Assembly (NCBI GenBank): GCA_964059195.1
Contig: CAXKWD010000003.1
Coordinates: forward strand, 16,536,606 to 16,600,605
Direction of reading: 5' to 3'
Length of the DNA stretch: 64,000 nucleotides
Origin: Ectobius pallidus
Taxonomy: Eukaryota > Arthropoda > Insecta > Blattodea > Ectobiidae
The position numbers were made by a program, and so were the translations under genes. The stretch's first letter is position 1; each line of letters starts with the position of its first letter. The notes beneath the pieces were generated by a model. That model was not told where the DNA came from. It worked only from the letters and a program-made list of their open reading frames with translations, and did no database searches. Positions 48,147 to 58,822 of this stretch are shown in pieces.

Positions 48147-49180
48147 TCTACCTATTGCAATCGATACCATGTCATGATTTTCGAAAAATTCTTTCATATC
48201 TTTACGTTTCATGCCTCCTTAAGTACGAAACCACAGCCCGTTCAAAAAAAAACTTTACACATTAGCGGCCGTAATTTTGAATATATTTGAACAAAATTTT
48301 ATTATGTTATTTCTAGGCCCAATAGTTCGGACAAGTTCGTTAATGAGCAAAATTGGCCCAAGGGGGGAGTCGGGGGAGGGGGGTTGAAATTTTGAAAAAC
48401 CTATATCTCGGCCCCTATAAAGTATAGAGGGAAACTTTGAATAAAATAGAGTACTCCCTATGAAGTTCACAGTGACATCAACGATTCGGGGGTTTTGGGG
48501 GTTCGAGTGGGGGGTGGAAATTCGAATTTTTTTTTTAAATCACGTCTTGTGGGCTATCGTTGAAAAGCTCTTGATGAGTACTCTACAAATCGATAGCAAT
48601 CATATAAGGCGAGATTTGAATGTTTGGAAAAGTGCTCTTTCCTCTTTTTTGCAATTATCAGGGCCGTCGCGTGGTTTGTTGGCGCCCGGGGCAAGATTTC
48701 GTCAGGCGCCCCCCCCCCCCAAAAAAATCAATCCCACGTGCACCCACCCGACATTCCACCTATCTGTAAGGATTCAAGGATTTAAGGCCCACAGTAGTGT
48801 TCATTATTAGGGTATTATTATTAACAGTACACAAGAAAATCCAGCTGCTCAATTTTGAGCAAATATTTATTTTGGGATAACTTAGCAAATATAAAGTTAT
48901 TGGTGTCAAATATTTATTTGTTCAATAAATTCATACAACGTATGTACATCTAACTTATTTTTTCAAATTTTGTTGTTTTATTTTTGCCGTTGCCACGGCG
49001 CCCCCCTGGTAGCGGCGCCCGGGGCGATCGCCCCGCCCACGCGACGGCACTGGCAGTTATTATTGCGGGTTTGTCATGCCAAGAGTAAAGAAGAAGACTC
49101 CTGTGCAGCGACAATAAATTAAACCAAAAGCACTTCGAAATCTACCTCAGCTTATAGGCCTGCCTAAAGGGATTTTTTTA
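48147..49180. repeat. Dispersed repeat, copy 2 (inverted relative to 8644-9515)
   Basis: Reverse-complement match to 8644-9515, interrupted by the hAT element at 48659-49052. Shared landmarks are ATCTACCTATTGCAAT at the left, GAGCTCTTGATGAG-like sequence near 48565 and GGCCTGCCTAAAGGGATTTT at the right. Confidence 0.85.
48659..49052. mobile_element. 394-bp hAT-type MITE
   Basis: The ends CAGGGCCGTCGCGTGG and CCACGCGACGGCACTG are inverted repeats. Flanks GCAATTAT (48651-48658) and GCAGTTAT (49053-49060) match at 7 of 8. GGCGCCCGGGGC words lie at both ends. The related repeat at 8644-9515 shows the uninterrupted sequence near 8764-8778. Confidence 0.92.
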
Positions 49181-49899
49181 AATATAAATTAAATACTGTT
49201 GTCTCTTATTAACTGTTTTTATGCAAGGTAAAACACAGTTAAAATATATTAAGTTATATTAATATTATTAAAATATATTAATTTAAGGTATAACCTGTGA
49301 AAGTTTTGGGACTACAGCACTGGTTTTAGAGTGACTTTATTTTAACGATTAGGATCTCATTCCGGAAGAACACAATATGCGTTTTAACTTGGATTTTAAC
49401 GTCACATTAGGGGCGGCGCCAGCATTTCTTCTGTTGGTGGCCATGTGAAGCTGAGCCCTGAGTGTACGTATCTGTAATACAATTTGTCTCTCAATTCATA
49501 ATTAAATTAAATTTGTGTCACCCTAACGTTTGTTAAATACTATGCAATATAATATCGTCAGATAAGTTTTTTTTTTAATTTCACATTTTTTGTTTCTGGA
49601 TTGCTTGGACTCAAATTTTTTAATGTGAAGCAACACTGGAACTGAACTCCAGTTATTATATTTTAATCTTCATTCTTCACTAATGGTACAGCTTTAAGGG
49701 TAAATTTACGTAATTCCTCCAATTTATGTAAAACGATGCCAGTGTTCATACACATAATGTTCTAATTATTTTCCTGTTAAATAAATTATTTAAACACAAT
49801 ATCTAGCAGTTGAGTAAGTAATCGCGAGCGAAGCCGCGGGCACCTGCTACTTCATATATATATACTGTGTACAAGTTTTAAAATATCATTTATCTTTTG
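49181..49899. other. No gene; possible degraded Helentron end
   Basis: 49821-49850 reads GCGAGCGAAGCCGCGGGCAC, then CTGCTACTT, similar to a Helentron 3' hairpin followed by a mutated CTAG(T). No 5' end was found. Confidence 0.4.
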
Positions 49900-50155
49900 T
49901 ATCGTTTCAGTTTATTCATTATTTCTATTTACCGCTATTAACTATTGTATTACATCATTAAAGTTTATTATAGTTTTAATTACTGTATCTTTATTGCATA
50001 ATTGTCAACTATGTATAATTATATATATACCGGTATATATACATTATATCCTATCCATTCTTAAAATAGATTACTGGTTAAGTTATGTTGAAACTATCAC
50101 CTCTGGTTAGTGCAAGAGAAGGCTTTAAGGCCTTAACTACACCAGAGAAGTAAGT
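49900..50155 (+). mobile_element. Probable non-LTR retroelement 3' UTR fragment
   Basis: The end reads GGTTAGTGCAAGAGAAGGCT, then TTAAGGCCTTAACTACACCA, a motif typical of 3' ends of Jockey/CR1-like insect elements (from memory). No coding sequence is retained. Confidence 0.45.
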
Positions 50156-50560
50156 GCTTAATATGATCACTTTAGGATGCAGCTAATCTGATAATATTAA
50201 CCGATTGATAACAGTAGCCGAAATAATTAACTGAAGGCTATTTATTCATATATAAGATAATACATTAGCTCTATTAGCGATCTGAAATAAGACATTGATC
50301 CAATCTTCCAGTCAGAGTCAATGACATCCAACATAATATCTTAATTGGATAAAGTACATATTTGCTATACTGTACACACTATTTACAGAGGCAATTGCTC
50401 TTGGCTGCATAATGTAATTAACATGAGATCTCTAATCATTATACTTAATAACACTCCACATCCTCAGAACCTGAGTGGCTGGTATGCTTGCCATTAAGCA
50501 CATGATATCAGGTTAATACGATGGATAGGGCATAAGTCATAGCAACTAATTTAAGTGCCA
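50156..50560. other. No gene recognised
   Basis: Unremarkable. Confidence 0.5.
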
Positions 50561-50760
50561 GTATGGTACTTTATGAGATTGTGTGCGAGACGGGAAAATG
50601 TCTGTCCATCCATTCGTTCGGGTATCTGTAGGCACGATAACTCAAATGCGCTTTAATATCGGATTTTCATAAAACTTGGTATACACATTTATAACCTCCA
50701 TAGGAAGAAGCCTATTGATATTGGACCAAATCGGTTGACCAAAATCGGAGTAATGCCCAA
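50561..50760 (+). repeat. Dispersed repeat, copy 1
   Basis: Matches 57300-57500 in reverse complement: CGATAACTCAAATGCGCTTT, TTTTCATAAAACTTGGTATA, CCTATTGATATTGGACCAAA. Such 'move along the genome' words are common near Helitron and related termini, but the family is not assigned. Confidence 0.7.
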
Positions 50761-51357
50761 TTTAGTGCTTATTTTATGGCAATATATTAGAAAGAATTTA
50801 TCAAATGCAAATCAGTTCTCATGACAACATATTGTTTTACAGTGTTCATATAAGGCTTTGGAAGTTGCAATACAGGTAGCTATGATAAATAACATTACCC
50901 ACATATTCTTTCATATTTGTTTATCAAACTAGATCTTTGTTCTTCCATAAGCCCTGCTTAATGAATCGATCTGGAGCTTAACTCTGAAATGAATTTTTTT
51001 TTAAAACTTATTTTCTGCATACCACAATTGCAATTATAACTGATTAAACAAAAGCATTCTGGCACTTTGTTACATCAGTTTGCCTGATTTTATTTCTTTT
51101 GAAAATGTGGGACCATTTTAAAATTTTTCAAATATTGGTATACAAATGAAAAAGCAGGCTATGGAACATTATGTGTAATGCAGATTATGGGTACTAAATA
51201 TTAGGACAGTAAAGGAAACAAACAACCATAAACATCCATACACGATTGTATCATGCCATTCTAATGTATTGCGGTAGTTTGAAACATGAAAGCACATTAA
51301 CCACTCCATGATCCCTTAAAGTTCAGTACAGATAGGTATTCCAATAAAAATATGTGT
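50761..51357. other. No gene recognised
   Basis: AT-rich spacer. Confidence 0.5.
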
Positions 51358-51453
51358 TTAAAATTATTACAAAATCAGTGGGTAAAGGATTATTACAAAA
51401 TCAGAGGGTAAAGGTTAAAAACCTTTATCCACTGATTTTGTAATAATTTTTAA
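51358..51453. repeat. Short duplicated hairpin
   Basis: ATTATTACAAAATCAG(T/A)GGGTAAAGG occurs twice in tandem and then once inverted (CCTTTATCCACTGATTTTGT), giving a strong hairpin. Confidence 0.85.
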
Positions 51454-51755
51454 ACCCGCACGAGTATGCGGGCACAACAGTTTGGACAAACACAAGCATC
51501 ATATCCAATGCACATCCAATATTATCTACATCACCAACACATCTGTGTCTTCTTCATTCACTGGGCAAGACTACCTTGTAAAATGACATTACAGGGCATT
51601 CTGCTGGAGAACATAGGATATGCTCAATGTGATCCAGTCATGGTAAATAAAGAGCTTCCGATACTTTTGAGGGGTGGCCATGTGTTTATCAAAACAAGAA
51701 ATAAACACCGGTACCAGGGTTTGAATTGAATATAAAGTTTGTAACAGTCACTCTA
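51454..51755. other. ORF of unknown origin
   Basis: An 87-codon ORF (51466-51729, plus) starts right after the hairpin. It is His/Gln-rich and has no recognised domain, so it may be chance. Confidence 0.3.
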
Positions 51756-52085
51756 AACTTCTTGCACCAAGATCAAGGTATACAAAACACTGATCAGACC
51801 AAATCGTTAGATATGGCTCTGAAACATGATTCCTCTGTAATTGCTTAACAGTATATATTTTTGAGAGGAAGGCACTAAGGAGATTGCTGAGGGCAGTCTA
51901 TACAACCTAGGTAACATCTGAAGAAAAAGATAATACAAGTAGTCCTACTAGGATACCTTGAAAATGTTTCAAATATAAGATTAAGCATTTGAGAAGGATT
52001 GGACTTTATAACTGAAATCTCTGGATTGCAAATTCAAGGAACCAGATTAAGAGGAAGACCTGAGAACTGATGGTAGCTAATCAAG
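51756..52085 (+). pseudogene. Badly decayed reverse transcriptase tail
   Basis: Across frames one can read KIKVYKTLIRP, VRYGSET, FERKALRRLLRAV and HLRRIGLYN, the degraded counterpart of the 'KTKIYKTLIRPVVTYGSETW' and 'FERKVLRKIFGPV' stretches in insect non-LTR elements. Many stops. It is a third RT lineage in this window besides 3922-4812 and 14813-15466. Confidence 0.6.
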
Positions 52086-52975
52086 GAGGTGAAGGTCTTT
52101 ATTGGGCTATAGTGCTATAGAAGCATGTGTTTTGCAAGTGAGAAATTAGCAAAACTTGTCATGCAAAGGGTCGAGAATGTCATCAGCCATTTCATAATTA
52201 CGGGTGGGACATTCTAGCAAATTATGAAAACTTTTTTTTGTTTATTACATATCATAGATAATAAACTAGAATTGGTTCTTCACATTCTGTAAAATTTGCA
52301 ATGCCTTCTCCTCCACACTACATGCAAAGCATTATTTAAAATTTACTTTAAATATTTTAAATTTGTTTTTCAAAATCTATTACGGGTGGCACATAATTTA
52401 GACACTGATTTTAATGATGCAAAACAAAAATTCATTTGCTGTTCTGCTATTACTGTTAGGGTCTTAATGCTGTTATTAATGAAGGTATGAGGGATTAAAT
52501 ACAAATTATAAACTGTTCCAGGTTGTCAGAACATTTATTTAACTCATCAATAATAATTTAACAAAACTATCACCATTACGGGTGGGACAAAAAGTCACTG
52601 TTTGTTATTTTACATAGTAATTAACCACACCTATTTTTTTAAGTTAATTTTATACCAAATTGTACCTTAAGATGTAGCCTATATTTTCTCAAATGAAAAT
52701 GGACATAGCTGATTACTCTTGACTACTTGGTATTAAAGAGTGTTAAAATCATGCTAAAAATGGCAAAAAAGTAACTAGGCCTACAACACAATAAATAAGT
52801 AAATCGACAAATTTTACACTTCAAATACACCTAAGTCCTTAATATTCAGTGAATTTGAGGTTTTTAAACTTATATTTGACCACCCAATTACAATAATTTT
52901 ATAACTTTTCTCTTAGAGGGAAAAATTCCCATATTTTATGAAATGGCTGTCATGTGTTTCAAGAATTATACAGAA
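52086..52975. other. AT-rich DNA, no gene seen
   Basis: Nothing was identified beyond two occurrences of the word TTACGGGTGGGACA (52199, 52575) and a near match at 52380, which may be decayed repeat units. Confidence 0.45.
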
Positions 52976-53475
52976 GAGAGAAAGTAGCAATATACCTGTT
53001 TAGGGTAGAGAAAACCATGTGAGTGTTTCAAGAGCTGAAATCAGAGCCGAGAACATAACAAAATCTGTTTTAGGGTAGAGAAAAGGGTAGAAAAGTGTGT
53101 GTTTCAGAAGTTGAAATCAGGTGCAATAAAGTAGCAAAATACTGTAATATACTGGTATGCTTATGGTAGAGAAAGTCATGTGAATGATTCAAGAGCTGTA
53201 ACTTGATCAGAAACGAGCAAATAGCAAAACACATGCTTAAGGTACAGAAACTCATGAGTATTCCAAGAGCTGGAACCAAAGGTGAGAAAATAGAAAAATG
53301 TGTCAAAGGGTAAAGAAATGTGTTTGAAATCAAGCACATAAGCTAATTATACTGGTACAAGATTATAGAACCGGTAGAGAAAACTATGTGAATGTTTCAA
53401 GAGCTATAGTCAGAAGTGAGAAAATAAAACACATGGTTGGGGTTTAAAAAGCCATTTGAGTGTTTCTCAGACATT
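52976..53475. repeat. Degenerate minisatellite, about six units
   Basis: Units of roughly 70-90 bp share GGGTAGAGAAAACCATGTGA, GTGTTTCAAGAGCTGAAATC and a variable AGAAGTGAGAAAATAGCAAA block. Unit starts are near 53000, 53065, 53163, 53238, 53310 and 53372. Divergence between units indicates an old array. Confidence 0.8.
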
Positions 53476-53677
53476 GGAACTCCAAACAGAAGAATGCAGG
53501 TTGACACGCAATGCGACAATGGGTTAACTATATTCAAAGATTACGCAAAACTGAACTCTGGTAATAATTTGGCAAAAGCCAAATACAAGGTGCACATTTA
53601 GCTCTGCTCACTCGATAATGTTTCTCAGCGAAGCAGGGTGACCAACTATCATTGTATATTGTCGCTGACACTCCCAA

Positions 53678-53812
53678 CCGTACCAATATTAAAAATGCGA
53701 GAGTGCTCCTTGTACCAAATATTAAAACTGTGAGAGTGCCCATTGTACCAAATATTAAAAATTCGAGTGTGCCCCTTGAACCAAATATTAAAAATGCGAG
53801 AGTAAGTGCCTT
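53678..53812. repeat. 33-bp tandem repeat, four units
   Basis: The unit is TACCAAATATTAAAAATGCG followed by AGAGTGCCCCTTG, with small changes. The length is a multiple of three, so ORFs in both directions show an 11-residue repeat (for example VPNIKTVRVPI). I see no evidence that it is translated. Confidence 0.9.
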
Positions 53813-53861
53813 GTACCCAACGGTTTGTCAACCTGTTCATCCTCGAAGAATTCGCTAGATC

Positions 53862-53960
53862 GTGGTATAAAAGAAAGTTCTTCACTGGGGGTGGGTAGTG
53901 GTGGGACATGTTTCATGCAAAAGTGCACCTTATATTTGGTTTTTCCAAATTATTTTAATA
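53862..53960 (+). repeat. TATA-containing segment, copy 1
   Basis: GTGGTATAAAAGAAAGT followed by a G-rich GGGTGGGTAGTGGTGGG and CAT..AA.GTGC. It is related to 54798-54900, so either a duplicated promoter-like segment or one repeat family. Confidence 0.6.
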
Positions 53961-54797
53961 AAGTTGTGAGATATAGGCCTATAATTTTTTTTGATGCCCG
54001 AGAAAAAGGGTATAAGTCAGAAATTGGTCTTAACAGTATAGCTTGAGAATGACATACTCCTTTACCAGTGTTCTTAACAATTTCAAACTTATAACCCACT
54101 AGTGACTTTAGTTCAGCTCTAAAAGGGTTAATTTCTCCTAGGCCACAACTGTCTTCTAAAGCTGTGCCAACCACCAACATGAAGCGATTTATTCTCCCTT
54201 CAAAACTATTCAACCATTAACATATAGGCCTACCGGTAGGCCTAGGTTGCAACACACTAAACACTTAGACCTGCCACATTTCTTGCTAACCTTCCTCTGT
54301 AAATTTCTTCCTAGATGCCTAATGTAAAGGTTCTAAAACAAACTACGGCTTATTGGCATAAGAGAAGATTAAGTCGCCCCCTTACGCTCCAAACAATGCG
54401 TTGCTGTTCGCTTGTTATCTCGGCACACCCGATCGTTCCTTCTCTCCAAACTCCCGATCGTACCAAATACAAGCTACCAACCCATACACCAAAATGACAA
54501 CCCTCTAGCTTACTCGGCAATCCCGACCAGACCACAATCACCTCTTCACATAATCTAAATAATGCATAACACTATCCACTTAGTTAAGTGCGCGAGCGGA
54601 GGCGGCAGCCGAAGCGAAGCGCCCTTGCATTTTCGAATAATGTACGATACACTGTTTGTAGGTTTCGAAAATGTGGCATATTATATCTTCCACACGTTAG
54701 TAAGCCTGTCAACTTTTGTTCATCTTTTGTTTACCGGTATGACGTCACACTACCAACGTCCAATCACGAGTTTCTATGTAATATGAGGACAGAAGAA
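53961..54797. other. No gene recognised
   Basis: It has a small CpG-rich island near 54585-54632 (GCGCGAGCGGAGGCGGCAGC). ORFs here overlap on both strands and lack domains. Confidence 0.4.
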
Positions 54798-54900
54798 GTG
54801 GTATAAAAGAAAGTGCATCGCGAGGGAGCGGTGGGTGGGAGCATTCATCCAAGGTGCGACTTAATATTATTTTTTCCCCAAACTACTTCCATTAGGCCTA
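54798..54900 (+). repeat. TATA-containing segment, copy 2
   Basis: GTGGTATAAAAGAAAGTGCA followed by a G-rich stretch and CATCCAAGGTGCGACTTA. Related to 53862-53960. The TATAAAAG is a plausible core promoter, but no transcript can be defined from sequence. Confidence 0.55.
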
Positions 54901-55420
54901 TATGAAGACATTAAATCACTATTAATAGTGAAACCTAATTAGGGTTACTGTCTAACTGCAGATTAGCAATAGCATAACAACCTCTCATAAAATTTGTTTA
55001 ATTTTTCATGGCATTATAATTAATATCATCTTCGTTATCGCCAAATAAGGATCAGCGTAAATGCATTTATGTTTGATATAGGTAGGTAGTCCTACTATAG
55101 TTACTGCTGTCGGTATAGTACAGAGTGCAGCTGCGTAAATAATTATCAGTGTTCGTATTTAATCCAGCGGTAACTGTTAAAACACCTCATTGAAATCTAA
55201 TGTCACATGGTATTACTGATAATTATTGTAAAATTGTGTGGGTTTCATTCAGAATTTTGAACCAGCCATAATGATAATGCATTAAATTTGCATGCCAAGG
55301 AAGATAATTCAAATAAAAAGCTTACAACTAGCTGTATAAAAAAGTTTTAAGCTCCCATAACTATAAAATATACGTTTTAAAATATGTTAAACTCTTTAAA
55401 TAGTAAAATATCTCACTTAC
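54901..55420. other. Probable intron DNA, no gene seen
   Basis: It lies 3' of the first exon on the minus strand. Nothing was identified. Confidence 0.5.
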
Positions 55421-55481
55421 AGTCATGCAGACGATCAAATCCGACAGATTCCCTGTGTTTACGTTGCTCAGTGTCCGCCAT
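55421..55481 (-). CDS. Candidate first coding exon (possibly atlastin)
   Basis: Read on the minus strand, CTTCAACATGGCGGACACTG gives a start codon in a strong animal context (AACATGGCG), followed by 20 codons, MADTEQRKHRESVGFDRLHD, and one base before a consensus GTAAGTG donor. The peptide is charged, with no signal sequence. The exon ends in phase 1. The atlastin exon at 2356-2576 needs exactly one upstream base, and joining them keeps the frame. No other host exon on this strand was seen between them. Atlastin is therefore the best candidate, implying a first intron of about 53 kb, but this rests on strand, phase and context, not on recognised similarity. It could instead start a different gene whose later exons I missed. 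Confidence 0.6.
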
Positions 55482-56025
55482 GTTGAAGAATTATTCCAGT
55501 CCTAAACGTCATTTCCGTAATAACCTTCACAGATCCGGGTTATGTATATCGCAGTAATTTAAATCTGACAACCAATATTCCCAAACGGGTTTTAAGTTAC
55601 AGCTTTCTGAATTCGATAGAATGCTGTAGAATGCTTAACACAGAACTTTTGGCAAACTTTTATATGCAAAGAACAGATTACTTGTCTCGTACAATCCAAC
55701 GCCAACAAGCTTCCCTCATGGTGTCATCGTACAGCCAACCCCGCGGGCAGAAATTGATCATAGTTTGCTAATGCTACGCTCCCCCAAATATCCCAACAAA
55801 CAAATTGGAATGGCGGGTTGTAATCTCTTGTATGATCATTGGAGAAGCCTACGTCTTCTCCCCAAAATATCTTTACCCCCGTTCTAACACCCCTAAAAGT
55901 TTTAAAAAATAAAATAAATAAATAAATAAACTTTAAATCTATCTACGTGTGTTTGATTTCTCTGTACATGGTGTCATTCTCATTTTTCAGTAACTGCTGA
56001 CTGTTTTAAATCTCATATTAATTAT
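55482..56025. other. Putative upstream/promoter region of the 55421-55481 exon
   Basis: On the minus strand, about 30 bases before the ATG, is GGAAATGACGTTTAGG, a CRE/ATF-like TGACGT word. No TATA box was placed with confidence. The remaining sequence is featureless. Confidence 0.35.
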
Positions 56026-56036
56026 CAGTCTTAAAT

Positions 56037-56318
56037 GATGATGATGAGGAGTGTTCTGCCCGAAGGCAGGTCCAGGCCCGGGACGAAGTCATGGGGTGAT
56101 GACCACGACTCGTCCGAGGTGATTCAGGCAAGGATGATACCGTGGAGATTTGCCATTGCCTCTCGCGGGATGGGAATGAAAGGACACAACACAACACCCA
56201 GTCCTGAACCCAGGAAGGAAATTTTCCACCACTGAAAAATCCCCGACCCGGCCGGGAATCGAACCCGGGCCGCCAGGGTGAAAGATAGTCATGCTACAAT
56301 TCACCCACGGTGGCGGAC
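56037..56318 (-). mobile_element. tRNA-derived SINE, third family
   Basis: The minus strand begins GGTCCGCCACCGTGGGTGAA, with box B GGGTTCGATTCCC in a GGCGGCCC context, then an unrelated body and a (CAT)n tail at the left. An 11-bp target duplication, CAGTCTTAAAT, lies at 56026-56036 and 56319-56329. Confidence 0.9.
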
Positions 56319-56329
56319 CAGTCTTAAAT

Positions 56330-56957
56330 ATGGTAACAAAAATCTATTTTTTAAGAAAATTGGAATGCATCATGCTTTTACTCATGTATTGTGAAACAGA
56401 ACAAAGGTTCAGCCGAGCTACTTGGTGGGAGAAAGATTTTAATACCACTAGGTAAGCATTGAGTGCAGTGTAGGGACTCATCAGCTTGGTCAATTAATTA
56501 TTTCTAATATTCGGTTAATAATTTTCCTTGTATTATAAATCCTTTAATCTGTTGTTATGCTATTATTTGTACTGAAATCATTCTCTCTGATTCCACAGAA
56601 CTTATATTAATATATTATTGCAACAATAATTAACAATAGTTGCAAGTTGGAGTAATCATTTACTGTAACGTTCAGTACAACAAATTTTACAACTGCATTT
56701 GCGAACTGAGGCAATTTTAATGACCAGTTCGGACAAACCAGTGTTAACCACCGGAATGACTGTAGGTCAAGAAAGTATACAGTGTGTTCTTTTTTAAAGC
56801 AAACCTGTAAAGTGCTTTACGAATGCTACAGCATCACTTTACAACCGCTGCAGTAAAAAAAAAAACAGCAAAGTTGATCAGCTGAGAGCTAGCTCAATGA
56901 AACCGGCAGTGTGTACTGCCTTCCAACATGGTTAAGAGACGTGCAAATAACAGTTAT
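56330..56957. other. No gene recognised
   Basis: AT-rich spacer. Confidence 0.5.
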
Positions 56958-56965
56958 ACTGGGAT

Positions 56966-57648
56966 CAGGTCCGACGAGAGGGAGGAGCAGCCGGGGCTGC
57001 AGTCCCGGGGCCCAGGCTCAAAAGGGGGCCCGGCCGACTAGGTTTTATTTTTTACTTTCTAAATTTACTTCATAATAAAATTGGTTATAAGTCAATGAAA
57101 AGCTTAAGTTGTGTTTTATGTGTATATTTTATCTGCATTGTCCTGGCGTATAACGGTGACACGGAATTATCAGTTAATCTGAAACGGATTATTTTTTAAG
57201 AAAAATTGATGTTTTTGAAAAGTAGAAGCAGAAATCCTTTTGGACTCAACAGTAACGTTCGTCATTTAAAATCATAATTTTCAAAAGATTAAACTGGTTC
57301 ATACAGATAAAATTGTTCCTAAGCGATTTGGTCCAAAATCAATAGGCTTCGTCCCATGGGCATTATAAATGGTATACCAAGTTTTATGAAAATCCGATAA
57401 AGCGTATTTGAGTTATCACGCTTACAGACACACAGACAGACAGACAGACAGACAGTACTGTCTACCAGACAATGTCATCATTCATAAAGTATCGGTACCA
57501 TTCTGGCTCTTCATAATTATGTAATATCATTACGGTACACAATCTTTTTGTTGCATACATTAAAGGGCGAGTTGGGTAGTGAATTTAAAATTTGACAGGG
57601 GCCCGGAAAATTTGTCCCTGGGGCCCTAGCTTTCTTTCCACGGCCCTG
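56966..57648. mobile_element. 683-bp hAT-type element
   Basis: The ends are CAGGTCCGACGAG and the inverse CTTTCCACGGCCCTG (imperfect). Flanks ACTGGGAT (56958-56965) and ACCGGGAT (57649-57656) match at 7 of 8. GGGGCCC-type words lie near both ends. Inside is a reverse copy of the repeat at 50561-50760 and a (CAGA)n tract at 57425-57457. Confidence 0.75.
57300..57500 (-). repeat. Dispersed repeat, copy 2
   Basis: Reverse complement of 50561-50760 (TTTGGTCCAAAATCAATAGG, ATACCAAGTTTTATGAAAAT, GAGTTATCACG), followed by (CAGA)n. It sits inside the hAT-type element. Confidence 0.7.
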
Positions 57649-57656
57649 ACCGGGAT

Positions 57657-58637
57657 GGAAATAATTATTGTACAATATAATGCACAGGTAAAAACAAATG
57701 GTACTAACGGTGCTGAAGAAGGCGTTCATACTCGGGAATTTGAACAATGATGTTAAAGTCATCAAGGAAATTTTTTATGAACACCTACTCCGCCATGACA
57801 TTTCATGAAGCAAAACCTTGCAGCACTTGTAAAGCGAGATTTGAGATTGCTGCATTGACAGTGAAGTGGGGGTAAAGTGAAGCTGTAGTGAAATGTAAAA
57901 AAGAACGCTTTTGATGCAGCAATAGTAAAGCGCTTTAGCTTCATTTTAAAAAAGAATGCACTGATAATGTTTGACGCTGAAATTTTATTTTTAATTTTCA
58001 GCATTAAACACTTTCTGCCAAGTGTTTAAAATTACGTGGTGTTGTACCATTGAGCTCGATCAATAACACAGACTAACAGCCACTTTGGTGCCTTAGAATT
58101 TATACTTATTCTTGGGTATATTTAGGTCGCTGATGCCAATTGTGCCATTAGTTTTGCCCAATGAGTGAGAACTGGCATTACCATTATGCATATCATCCCA
58201 TTTTACGTTTGATATAAATAAAAAAGCAGTGCCTATTTTTAGCTTCTAAATCATGTGAAGAAAAAAGCAACACACTAACATTATATTAACATTACAATAA
58301 CAATATAACATGGGGTCTTTAAAAAAACTGATATTATCACATATTGTACGGTCGTTTATGACTTATGAGCTGTCAATTTGAGGGCCAAAAAAAATCCAGC
58401 TTTTAGTTTTTGTGTGCTTCGTACAGTTTTTGTCCTATGTGTCCAAAGTATGGTCAAGAACCTTCACTAGCTGTATTATCAAACAAGATTTTGTTTTGCT
58501 AGACTAAGAGTTACGAATAAAATCTACACAAAAGTAGAGCTGGTAGAGAAAAACTGTGGAATAAGCACACTAAGTATAGCCAAAATCCGGTAAAACATCT
58601 GAGACACCAAACAAAAAGTTATTTTTTGTTGGGCTGT
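57657..58637. other. AT-rich DNA, no gene seen
   Basis: ORFs at 57517-58004 on the minus strand lack domains. Confidence 0.5.
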
Positions 58638-58822
58638 GTAATACAATTTTGTAAAATTTTTATTCTCAATTTCGTTTATTTACCTAGGCCTTTTGGCTAC
58701 ATGGAATCATCTTTCTTCTTCAATGGGACTCTACAAAAAAAATGCCCCGATGTTGGTACCAAGTAACCAAAAGGCCTAGATAAATAAAAGAAGTTGAGGA
58801 TAAATTTTTACAAAATTATTTA
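58638..58822. repeat. Inverted repeat, MITE-like, about 185 bp
   Basis: The arm 58638-58705 (TTTTGTAAAATTTTTATTCTC, CTAGGCCTTTTGGCTAC) is inverted at 58753-58822 (GTAACCAAAAGGCCTAG, GGATAAATTTTTACAAAA). No target duplication was identified. Confidence 0.8.

Noticed and set aside
53678..53812. Regularly spaced repeat, considered as a CRISPR-like array
   Set aside because: Units are contiguous with no unique spacers; it is a 33-bp tandem repeat in an animal genome.
53652..53858. ORF with 11-residue repeats (both strands)
   Set aside because: The 33-bp repeat length keeps frames open in both directions by chance; no start context or family match.
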